Assembly: GCA_019751755.1 (NCBI GenBank)
Contig: JAIENA010000276.1
Span: 1-46,269 of the forward strand
Direction: 5' to 3'
DNA: 46,269 bases
Source of the DNA: Burkholderiaceae bacterium
Lineage (GTDB): Bacteria > Pseudomonadota > Gammaproteobacteria > Burkholderiales > Burkholderiaceae_D
Every line of letters begins with the position of its first letter. Position 1 is the first letter of the stretch. Of this stretch, positions 34,288 through 42,230 are shown one piece after another. The notes beneath the pieces are model-generated. The model was not told where the DNA came from, ran no database searches, and was given only the letters and a program-made list of their open reading frames with translations. Made by a program: the position numbers and the translations under genes.

Positions 34288-36669
34288 TTATTTTTTCAGC
34301 GTGCCTTCAAACAGTTGATAAATCCGGCGGTACTGGTCATACCAGCTTTCCGGCTGCACATACGCGTGGCGTTCCAGCGGATAGCTGGCCAGTTCCCAGT
34401 GATCTTTTTTCAGTTCAATCAGACGCTGTGCCATGCGCACGGAATCCTGGTAAAACACGTTGTCGTCCACCATGCCGTGGGCAATCAGCAGATGGCCTTT
34501 CAAGTGTTCCGCGTACTCGATCGGCGATGATTTTTTATACGCTTCCGGGTCCACGTCCGGCGTGTTCAGGATATTGGCCGTGTATCCATGGTTGTACGTG
34601 GTCCAATCCGTCACAGGGCGCAGCGCCGCGCCGGCCTTGAACAAGTCCGGCTGACGCAGCAGCGCCATGAACGTCATGAAGCCGCCGTAGCTGCCACCAT
34701 AGATGCCGACCTTGTCGATATCGCCCTGGTGGTTGGCGGCCATCCATTTTGCGCCGTCGACATAGTCCTCAAGCTCCGGATGGCCCATCTGGCGGTAAAT
34801 CGCCGTGCGCCAGTCGCGGCCATAGCCTTTCGATGCACGGTAATCCATGTCCAGTACGATGTAGCCTTTTTCCACCAGCAGGTTGTGGAACATCTGTTCA
34901 CGGAAATAGTTCGGGTAACGGTTGCTGGTGTTTTGCAAGTAGCCCGCGCCGTGCACGAACATCACCACCGGGTATTTCTTGCCCGGCTCCAGCGTGGCTG
35001 GACGGTACAGCTTGGACCAGATCGGGCCAGCGCCATGGGTCGATGGCACCGCCACCATTTGCGGTTCGATCCAGGTGCGCGCCTTGTAGTCCGGGCTGCG
35101 GGTGTCGGTCAGTTTGACGGTGGCGCCGCCGCCGTTGGCGCCGTTGATGGCGACGGTGGCCAGTTGCACCGGCGTGTACGACGCCGAGTAATGCACCAGC
35201 AGCTTGCGCTCATCCGGCGACAGCGTGAACTGTTCCACGCCGCCGTTCATGGCGGTGGCTTCGCGCACGGCGGCGGTTTTCGCTTCCACCGCGCACACTT
35301 CATAGGTGCCCGGGGTCTTGCGGTTGCACATCAGGTAGGCGGTGGTGCCGTCGGCCGACCATTTCACGCCGGACGCTTCCCACTTGCCGGACGTCAGCGC
35401 GCGCTGCTGGCCATCGGCGCCCACGGTGTACAGGTGCGAGTAACCGGTTTCCTCGGACAGGAACCACAGCGTCTGGTGGTCCGGCAACCAGCCGAACTCG
35501 TTGTAGCTGTGATTGGTCCAGGCCACGTCCGACAGGCGGTGCACCGGCTTCAGCTTGCCATCGGCCAGGCCGACGGTGGCGATCCAGCGGTCCTTGTTGT
35601 CGATCGCGCGCAGCATGACGGCCACTTGCGCGCCATTGTCGGTCCAGACGATGTCGTCGTCGACGAGCACGGTGCGGTTGCCCTTCAGCGCCGGCAGTTT
35701 TTGCGCTGCGCGCAGCGCGGCCAGCGGATCGACATTGATGCCCGGCAGCACGTCGTAGCTGAGGTCGGTGATGGCGCGGGTCTGCAAGTCCACCAGTTTC
35801 AGCGTTTGCTGCTTCGGCAAGTCACGGCCGACGCGGGTGCGTTCATCATCGAATTCCTCGTAGCCCGATTCCGTCACATAGCGCGGCATTTTGCCGATGC
35901 GTCCCTTGTCGCCCTTGGCCGACATGATCACCAGCAGGTAGCGGCCGTCCGGCGACAGCGATGTCGCGTCGATGCCGTCCTTGTCGCCCAGGTACACCGG
36001 GCTCGGCGCCCGGGTGCTGTCGGCGCGGCGCTCCTGTTCGGCGCGTTCGCGAAGTGTGTCGCGCTCATCCTTCTGGCGTTTCAGGGTGGTGATCAGGCGC
36101 AGTTGCATGTCGCGCAGGTTGTCTGCCTCCGGCTTGGCGGCCGGGTCCTTGGCGGCGCGCACCAGCGCCAGCGGCGTTACCAGGCGGTCGGCGCGGTTCC
36201 AGCCATACCAGTCGTTGCCCTGACGGAAGTGCACCGACTTGCCATCGGCCGCATAGCGGGCCAACGACGCCGCCGGTGTCGCGCCACGGGTGATTTGCGT
36301 CAGCGCGCCGGTTTTCAAGTCGCGCTCGAACAAGTCGCCACTGCGGAACAGGATGGCGCGCGTATGGTCGCGGTTATAGATGACGGTGGCGGAATCCTGG
36401 CTGGCCAGTTCGGTGTCGCTGATCTGGCGCGGCTTCACATTGGCCGATGCGCCGGCTTCAAACGTGTCGCGCAGCGGCGAACCGGCGCGCTTTTGCTTGT
36501 AATACACATGCTTGCCGTCCCAGCTCCACCAGGCGGTTTCAACAGGAGTGCCGATCCAGTCCGGATGGGACATGGCCTGGTCGAGGGTGATCGGGGTTTG
36601 TGCCGCGGCCGGGATTGCCAGCGTGGCGCACAGTGCCGCGCCCAGCGCGGTAAGTGTAAGTGTTCGCAT
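34288..36669 (-). CDS. Secreted S9-family prolyl oligopeptidase (DPP IV-like)
   Basis: This 793-residue serine peptidase has a Sec signal peptide (likely cut after AIPAAA), a beta-propeller region (about 30-520; WTDNGAQVAVML, WSADGTTAYL and LSPDERKLL blades) and a C-terminal alpha/beta-hydrolase domain. The catalytic triad is S660 (GGSYGG), D735 (HGMVDDNV) and H768 (ERHAYV). These motifs match dipeptidyl-peptidase IV/acylaminoacyl-peptidase relatives, which release dipeptides from peptides in the periplasm or outside. It is monocistronic with its own terminator. Confidence 0.94.
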   Translation of the reverse strand: MRTLTLTALGAALCATLAIPAAAQTPITLDQAMSHPDWIGTPVETAWWSWDGKHVYYKQKRAGSPLRDTFEAGASANVKPRQISDTELASQDSATVIYNRDHTRAILFRSGDLFERDLKTGALTQITRGATPAASLARYAADGKSVHFRQGNDWYGWNRADRLVTPLALVRAAKDPAAKPEADNLRDMQLRLITTLKRQKDERDTLRERAEQERRADSTRAPSPVYLGDKDGIDATSLSPDGRYLLVIMSAKGDKGRIGKMPRYVTESGYEEFDDERTRVGRDLPKQQTLKLVDLQTRAITDLSYDVLPGINVDPLAALRAAQKLPALKGNRTVLVDDDIVWTDNGAQVAVMLRAIDNKDRWIATVGLADGKLKPVHRLSDVAWTNHSYNEFGWLPDHQTLWFLSEETGYSHLYTVGADGQQRALTSGKWEASGVKWSADGTTAYLMCNRKTPGTYEVCAVEAKTAAVREATAMNGGVEQFTLSPDERKLLVHYSASYTPVQLATVAINGANGGGATVKLTDTRSPDYKARTWIEPQMVAVPSTHGAGPIWSKLYRPATLEPGKKYPVVMFVHGAGYLQNTSNRYPNYFREQMFHNLLVEKGYIVLDMDYRASKGYGRDWRTAIYRQMGHPELEDYVDGAKWMAANHQGDIDKVGIYGGSYGGFMTFMALLRQPDLFKAGAALRPVTDWTTYNHGYTANILNTPDVDPEAYKKSSPIEYAEHLKGHLLIAHGMVDDNVFYQDSVRMAQRLIELKKDHWELASYPLERHAYVQPESWYDQYRRIYQLFEGTLKK

Positions 36670-36760
36670 CAGAGAATGGGGTCTTTACGAGGGACAGGCC
36701 ACGGTTGCCGGCCAGGATCGGGCATTCTAGCGCAAGTGCCTGAAGGAAAATGTATAAGCA

Positions 36761-36792
36761 TGTAACAGGGGCCTGGTGTAACAGGGGCCTGG
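36761..36792. repeat. Exact 16-bp tandem duplication
   Basis: TGTAACAGGGGCCTGG occurs twice head to tail (36761-36776 and 36777-36792), followed by CACCAG. It lies in the 311-bp divergent gap (36670-36980) between the S9 peptidase and the VWA protein, which has no other feature I can name. The core GGGGCCTGGC resembles the repeats near 27749 and 23981. Confidence 0.6.
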
Positions 36793-36980
36793 CACCAGCG
36801 AACTGTACCGGCGGACTGGCGGTGCTCAATGGCAGATCAGGCCGCCGTCGGAAATATTGGCAAACAGGGCTTGGTTGCAGGCGGCGCGCGCAGCTCCGCT
36901 GGCGTAGCACGGGCACCAAGCGGGATGGCATGCGAAATGCACTGGGACGGGTGTCGCCACTACCGGGGAAAGGACCCGCC

Positions 36981-39677
36981 ATGCGAAACCTCCCAATCAC
37001 TGCCATTGTGCTGGCGCTGCTGGCGGGACTGACCGCCATGCCCAGCCAGGCCTTCTGCCCGAAGAACGGCTTGCTGTGCGCGGTCACCGCCAAGTCGTCC
37101 GGCAGCCTGACACACCAGGACATTACCCAGCGCGCCATCGAAGCACTGGATAAAAGTTACTTTGGTGTCGGAAAACTGACCAAGCCGATGCAAACGGCGC
37201 TGGACCAGATCATTGAAGCCAATGCCAAGGTGGACGATGACCAGGTCACGTCCGCCAAGCATTTCGATGGTGAAAACGGCGCGGGCGCGCAAGCCCGGCT
37301 GGCGATCCTGAAAGCCAACGTGATCGCGGCGCTGCAGGCCGAACCGATCAACGCCACCGGTGCCCGCGACAATCTCGGCAGCGCGCTGCACACGATCCAG
37401 GATTTTTATTCGCACAGTAACTGGGTCGAGCAGGGCAATGCGGGCGCCCATCCCGGCGTCGGCCGTCCCGGCGCGCTGGCCTTTGCCGGACCGCTGGCCA
37501 CCACCTGTTCCGGCTTCACCAATCCGGGCGCGTTGTGCGCCAATTCGTCCAATCTGGCGACGACCTTGCTGACCAGCGGCTATTACGGCGGTGAAGACCG
37601 GGTCAAGCCGGGCGCCTTCAAATGCAGCCACGGCGGGCCGCTCGATAAAAGCTCACCGTCCAGCGACCCGCTCGGCTACTTCCGCGAAGGCATCAACAAG
37701 GACACGCGCTATTGCGACATCTCGCCGCACAGCGGTTTCCACAACGTGGCGGCCAGCGCCGCGATTGCCGGCACCCAGCAATTTGTCGAAGATATCAAGG
37801 CCATGATCACGGTAACGCAATTGAAAGCGCTGCTGGGCGCCGGCCCGACGTTGGCGTTCGCCATTGACACCACCGGCAGCATGGGCAGCATCATTGCCGG
37901 CGTGCGCCATTCCGCCATCAATATCGTCAACCGGCGGCTTGGCACCGATGAGGAACCGTTGCAATACGTGCTGGCACCGTTCAACGATCCGTTGACGGGG
38001 CCGACCACCTCCACCACCGACGCCAATGCCTTCAAAGCCGCCATCAGCGGACTGGGCGCATTCGGTGGCGGCGATTGTCCGGAACTGGCGATGACGGGCA
38101 TGTACAACGGCCTGTCGCTGTCGAATCCCAGCGGCAGCCTGTTCATGTACACGGATGCCTCGGCCAAGGATGCGGGACTGGCCGGCGCCGTGATCGGACT
38201 GGCCAAGGCCAAGGAAATCAAGGTCTTTGCCATCCTGTTCGGCAGTTGTTCGCCGATTGAACCCGGCTATCTGCAATTGGCGACGGAAACCGGCGGGCAG
38301 GCGATTTCCCTGTTCCCATCGGAGGCCGAAAATGTCACGGTGCTGGCGGACTTGCTCGGCCGCAATAACGCGGTGCAAGTCCTGTCCGTCAACGATACCT
38401 ATCCGGCGCAGAAAACCCATACCTTCCCGGTCGATGCCGGCATGACGCAGTTGACCGTGTCCGTCAGCACGATCGATTACCTGACGCCGGCCGTCACGCT
38501 GATCCGGCCCGATGGTGTGACGGTGCAGGCGGCCGACGCGTCGACCTACCTGACACTGACGGGCGGCGTGATTATCGGCATCGATGCGCCGATGCGGGGC
38601 CGCTGGCAATTGCGGGTGGCCGGCTCGCCCGGCTTGACGTATGTGAACGTGGGCGGCAGCGCGGATTTGTCGTTCAGCTCGTTCAAGCTGGCCACCTTTG
38701 CCGGCCAGCCGCCGCACCAGGGGTTGTTTGCGCTCGATGGCGAACCGGGGCCGGGCCAGGGCCTGTATGCGCTGGCGTCGCTGACGCCCGGCGCGTCCGA
38801 CGCCGCTTTTACGCTGCGCCGCAAGGATTACACGGCCCTGATGCCGCTGCCGTTGGCGCGCGATGAAACCGACGTCAATAAATGGTTCGGACCGCTGACG
38901 GTGCCGGGGGAACCGTTCCTCGCCTATGTGACCGGCATCGACAGTTCGGGCACCGAATACCAGCGGGTCGTCAGCCAGATGGTGTCGCCGCAGCAGGTGG
39001 CCATCCTGGCGCCGCCGCCGCAAGACTTGCGGCCCGGCGTAACCGCGTCGCTGGTGTTCCAGGTGAAAAACACGGGCGCGCGCGACACGTTCCGCTTCAG
39101 CGCCACCGATGACCAGCATTTCATTACATCGGTGTCACCCACCACGCTGACGCTGGGCAGCGGTGAAAGCGCCAACGTGGTGGTGCAATTGCTGCCGCCG
39201 GCCGGCACCGCCGCCGGGGTGGCGGACACCATCACGGCGGCCGTGCAAAGCACCGCCAACGCGCTGGCGCGCAACAGCACCACGGTGACCAGCTTTGTCA
39301 CGGGCGCGGCGCAAGTGGCGGGACGGCCCGACTTCATTGCCGACATCGTGGGCCAGGAAATCGTGGCGCCCGGCATCACGGCGGTCGACCTGCGCTTCAC
39401 CAATACCGGCGTCGGCACCGCGCGCGACGTGACGCTGGCCGCGCTGCGCACGCGCACGCTGGCGGGGACCGGCACGGCGACCTTGAATACCGCGTTGTCG
39501 CCGCCATTGCCGTTCGTGACGCCCAATGTCGATGTGGGTGCTTACTTCACGGTGCGCCTGACCTTCAATACGCCACCGGGCTTGCTGCGGTTCTCCCTCA
39601 GTGAAACCGGCAGCGTGTCCGACATCAATGGCGCGGCGTATGCCTATTCGCATGCCCAGGCCATCACTCCACGCTAA
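36981..39677 (+). CDS. Large exported protein with Het-C-like N-terminal domain and VWA domain
   Basis: This 898-residue protein has a Sec signal peptide (cut near PSQA-FC). Residues about 40-280 resemble the Het-C/VWA7 N-terminal domain, with metal-type residues H45, D47, H94, D96, H137, D141 and H145 in LTHQDITQ, KHFD and LHTIQDFYSHSNW. That pattern recalls zinc phospholipase C-like folds. A VWA domain (about 290-470) has a MIDAS motif D296-x-T-x-S. The rest (about 480-890) is beta-sandwich-like sequence, including an NEW3/CARDB-like part around PGVTASLVFQVKNTG. There is no anchor or PEP-CTERM tail. AAGGA precedes the ATG. The PEP-CTERM gene follows after 18 nt. Function unknown. Confidence 0.85.
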   Translation: MRNLPITAIVLALLAGLTAMPSQAFCPKNGLLCAVTAKSSGSLTHQDITQRAIEALDKSYFGVGKLTKPMQTALDQIIEANAKVDDDQVTSAKHFDGENGAGAQARLAILKANVIAALQAEPINATGARDNLGSALHTIQDFYSHSNWVEQGNAGAHPGVGRPGALAFAGPLATTCSGFTNPGALCANSSNLATTLLTSGYYGGEDRVKPGAFKCSHGGPLDKSSPSSDPLGYFREGINKDTRYCDISPHSGFHNVAASAAIAGTQQFVEDIKAMITVTQLKALLGAGPTLAFAIDTTGSMGSIIAGVRHSAINIVNRRLGTDEEPLQYVLAPFNDPLTGPTTSTTDANAFKAAISGLGAFGGGDCPELAMTGMYNGLSLSNPSGSLFMYTDASAKDAGLAGAVIGLAKAKEIKVFAILFGSCSPIEPGYLQLATETGGQAISLFPSEAENVTVLADLLGRNNAVQVLSVNDTYPAQKTHTFPVDAGMTQLTVSVSTIDYLTPAVTLIRPDGVTVQAADASTYLTLTGGVIIGIDAPMRGRWQLRVAGSPGLTYVNVGGSADLSFSSFKLATFAGQPPHQGLFALDGEPGPGQGLYALASLTPGASDAAFTLRRKDYTALMPLPLARDETDVNKWFGPLTVPGEPFLAYVTGIDSSGTEYQRVVSQMVSPQQVAILAPPPQDLRPGVTASLVFQVKNTGARDTFRFSATDDQHFITSVSPTTLTLGSGESANVVVQLLPPAGTAAGVADTITAAVQSTANALARNSTTVTSFVTGAAQVAGRPDFIADIVGQEIVAPGITAVDLRFTNTGVGTARDVTLAALRTRTLAGTGTATLNTALSPPLPFVTPNVDVGAYFTVRLTFNTPPGLLRFSLSETGSVSDINGAAYAYSHAQAITPR

Positions 39678-39695
39678 GCCACGCTGAAAGGGAAC

Positions 39696-40301
39696 ATGAT
39701 GAAATCCATGAAATCCATGCTGTCGATACTGGCCACGGTCCTGTGTACGTCGCTGCTGTCGCCATTGGCCCACGCGCTACCCTTTACCTACACCTTCGAC
39801 CTGCTGCCGCCCGGGGGCGTGGTGTCCGGCACGCCGGGCCAGTTGGTCGGCTGGGGCTACTCGCTGGCCAATACCGATACCGTCAACTGGTTCGTGCCGA
39901 CCCAACTGAGCGCCGCGTCGTTGGCACTGGGCTCACCCGATGCCGGCTACTTCGATTTCCCCATCCTGGCGCCGGGCGTGGCCGTCTCGGTGGCATTCAA
40001 TCCGGTTGCCGGGCAGGGCTTGTTTGGGCTGCAACTGCATCCGGGTGTTTTGCCGGGACAAAGCGAAAGCGGCCAGTTCACGCTGGCGGGCGAGTGGTGG
40101 AGCGGTGATCCGCTGGGCGGCGGCGTGCTGCTGCAGCCCGGCAACAGCGCGCTGGCGCCGTTCATGGTGCAAGTGACGGGCGGCGCCACACCGGAACCGG
40201 CCACGCTGGCGTTGCTGTTGTCCGGACTGGTGTGGCTGGTGGTCCGTCCACCTTTGATGCCGCTGCGCCGGAGGACGCTTGCTGCCGCCGCTGTGCGCTG
40301 A
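39696..40301 (+). CDS. Small PEP-CTERM exported protein
   Basis: This 201-residue protein has a signal peptide (cut near AHA-LP), a beta-rich middle beginning FTYTFDLLPPGG with repeated Gly-rich strands, and a PEP-CTERM tail: TPEPAT, hydrophobic helix LALLLSGLVWLVV, then RRR. The middle does not match a family I recognise. It starts at ATGATG after AAAGGG, 18 nt after the VWA protein gene, so the two are probably cotranscribed and exported together. Confidence 0.85.
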   Translation: MMKSMKSMLSILATVLCTSLLSPLAHALPFTYTFDLLPPGGVVSGTPGQLVGWGYSLANTDTVNWFVPTQLSAASLALGSPDAGYFDFPILAPGVAVSVAFNPVAGQGLFGLQLHPGVLPGQSESGQFTLAGEWWSGDPLGGGVLLQPGNSALAPFMVQVTGGATPEPATLALLLSGLVWLVVRPPLMPLRRRTLAAAAVR

Positions 40302-40361
40302 CGGCCGGTTATGCGCGCATGCTGTGGCGTACAGACGGGGACGGCATCGACCGCGTGGTGA

Positions 40362-40985
40362 TCAGGCGCCCTGGCGCATGGCGGGCAGCCACTGCGCCAG
40401 GTCGGCCGCCAGGGTGGCGGCCGCCGCCGACGACGGGGTGGTGGGCGTGATATTCCAGTACCGGCCGGGGCCGGTGCGGCCCAGCAAGTGGAACGACTTG
40501 CCACGGCGGCGCCTGGCATGCGCCTGGACGATGGACAGCGCCGTGCCCGCCTCGCGGTCCGCCGCCAGGTGTACGATCGATTGCGCCGAATATTCTCCGT
40601 CCGTGTCACCGGGTTCTCGCCAGTAATAATCTTCATCCGGCAGGAGCAAGACGTCGTGGCGCCGCTGGTTTGGCGGCAGTGCCAGCCAGGTGTCGAGCCC
40701 CGCATCGGCCTGCTGGCCCGGCGCGGCTTGCAATAAATAATCGGGTGGAAACAAGGGCGCCCCAAAGGGGATGGCCAGGCGGTAGCGTCGGCGGCGCGGG
40801 TGCGTGGCCGGCAATTGTGCCACGGCGGCCAGCAACGCCTGCTGCGCATCGGCGGGGGCGAGGGCCAGCCGCAGCGCGGTGGACAGTACCGGCAGCGCGG
40901 CCAGCGCCCTCAACGGCATGATCGCCATCGCCTGCAAAGCGGGGTACAAGGTCAGGCGCAATAATCGCCGGCGGTCTGTCGTCAT
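40362..40985 (-). CDS. Unrecognised protein with twin-arginine-like N-terminus
   Basis: This 207-residue protein is not one I recognise. It opens TTDRRRLLRLTLYPALQAMAIMP, a Tat-like signal with RRR before a hydrophobic stretch that ends near ALA. The body contains LAIPFGAPLFPPDYLL, HDVLLLPDEDYYWREPGD, SIVHLAADREAGTALSIV and GRYWNITP, suggesting a small folded alpha-beta domain with several conserved-looking aromatic and acidic residues. GGAG precedes the ATG at 40985. It is convergent with the small PEP-CTERM gene. Confidence 0.7.
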   Translation of the reverse strand: MTTDRRRLLRLTLYPALQAMAIMPLRALAALPVLSTALRLALAPADAQQALLAAVAQLPATHPRRRRYRLAIPFGAPLFPPDYLLQAAPGQQADAGLDTWLALPPNQRRHDVLLLPDEDYYWREPGDTDGEYSAQSIVHLAADREAGTALSIVQAHARRRRGKSFHLLGRTGPGRYWNITPTTPSSAAAATLAADLAQWLPAMRQGA

Positions 40986-41098
40986 GGGCGTCTCCATCAT
41001 GGGCGTCGTTATGTGGCCATGCTACGCCGGTATGGCGCCGGCACTTGTGCGCAGCGCAGACCATCCGTGTCCACATCGAAACAGAGCCCGCAACTAGC

Positions 41099-41151
41099 GT
41101 AACAAAAGCCTTCTGTTGCTTTTGTTACTGGGCAATCATCAAGGTTTGCCC
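41099..41151. promoter_or_regulatory. Two adjacent hairpins in the leader of the signalling operon
   Basis: GTAACAAAAGC-N8-GCTTTTGTTAC (41099-41128) is a perfect 11-bp inverted repeat. It is followed directly by GGGCAA-N10-TTGCCC (41130-41151). Both lie 56-108 bp before the first gene. They could be operator sites or an RNA leader structure. No U-tract follows. Confidence 0.55.
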
Positions 41152-41206
41152 ATGGTATTGATATTGTGTAACCTTGAGCCGTTCATTTCCCGGATGGGAG
41201 GGCTGT

Positions 41207-42220
41207 GTGCAGGACAAGTCGCTGCGACGCCGATGGGCTGCGCTGGTGGTGGCAGTCGTGATCGCTACGGCGGGCGCGTATGCGTGGCGTCAGCATGCTC
41301 CCTTAGCGGTACAGCAAGAGGCCGTTGTGATTGCCATCAGTGCCTCCTACGTCGGCAGTTGTCCGGTGGTGGCGGCGCAAGAACAGGGCTACTTCAAACG
41401 TGCCGGTGTGGCGGTGCAACTACAGCCGCACCCGAGCGGCAAGGCCGCGCTATCGGCGGCATTGCAAGCAACGGCGCAACTGGCCACGGTGGCCGATATT
41501 CCCATCATGTTCGCGGTCATGGAACAAGAGCCCGTGTCGGTGGTTGCGACGATCTTCAAATCGGACCGCGACCACGGTTTGCTGGCGCGGGCCGGCAGCG
41601 GCGTGACAGGCCCGGCCAGCCTCAAGGGGAAACATATCGGTGTCAGCTTCGGCACGTCGGCCCATTTTGTCTTGAACACCATGTTGAACCGCCAGTTGCT
41701 GGCCGCCACCGATGTCACCTTGCATGATCTGCCGGCCGACCAGTTTGGCCCCGCGCTGGAACAAGGGGACGTGGATGTGGTGTCCACTTGGGAACCGTAT
41801 CTGGGCATCGTACAGAGCCAACTGGGCGGCCAAGGCGCCGTGTTTTATGCGGAAGATTTATATGAAATCCCGTACAACCTGGCTGGCAGCAAGGAATACG
41901 TGGTCAGCCACCCGGAAACACTGAAGAAAGTGCTGCGTGCCGTGATACAAGGCGCGGCCTGGTGCCGCGATGAGCCCGCCGCTGCGCAAACCATGGTGGC
42001 GGCCCTGATGAAACCGCAGGGCGACAAGTGGCGCACCCTATGGCCCACGTACCGTTTTGGCGTCAGCCTGGACCAGGGCTTATTGCTGGCGCTGGAAGAT
42101 GAAACCCGCTGGGCGTTGGCCAACCGCCTGGCCAGTGGGCCGATGCCGAATTATCTGCATGCGATTGATTTCAAACCGCTGAAGGCGGTGGCCCCCGGCG
42201 CTGTCACCATCATCCACTAG
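41207..42220 (+). CDS. Periplasmic substrate-binding protein (NrtA/SsuA/NMT1 type)
   Basis: This 337-residue protein has an N-terminal positively charged segment and a hydrophobic helix (about 8-28) serving as signal peptide or membrane anchor. A type II periplasmic binding fold follows, with ISASYVGSCPVVAAQEQGYF, LATVADIPIMF, GVSFGTSAHFVL and DVVSTWEPYLG, as in nitrate, sulfonate or thiamine-precursor binding proteins. No permease or ATPase gene is adjacent. The next gene, 10 nt away, is a sensor kinase, so it may act as a sensing component. GTG at 41207 with GGAGGG upstream is preferred over TTG at 41174. Confidence 0.9.
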   Translation: MQDKSLRRRWAALVVAVVIATAGAYAWRQHAPLAVQQEAVVIAISASYVGSCPVVAAQEQGYFKRAGVAVQLQPHPSGKAALSAALQATAQLATVADIPIMFAVMEQEPVSVVATIFKSDRDHGLLARAGSGVTGPASLKGKHIGVSFGTSAHFVLNTMLNRQLLAATDVTLHDLPADQFGPALEQGDVDVVSTWEPYLGIVQSQLGGQGAVFYAEDLYEIPYNLAGSKEYVVSHPETLKKVLRAVIQGAAWCRDEPAAAQTMVAALMKPQGDKWRTLWPTYRFGVSLDQGLLLALEDETRWALANRLASGPMPNYLHAIDFKPLKAVAPGAVTIIH

Positions 42221-42230
42221 CGGAGAGACT

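Noticed and set aside
34588..36765. 725-codon open frame on the plus strand opposite the S9 peptidase
   Set aside because: The minus-strand peptidase has a signal peptide and a complete catalytic triad. The antisense frame has no motif.
36750..36980. N-terminal extension of the VWA protein upstream of 36981
   Set aside because: The added residues come from the tandem repeat region and would bury the signal peptide. The ATG at 36981 has AAGGA and gives a proper Sec signal.
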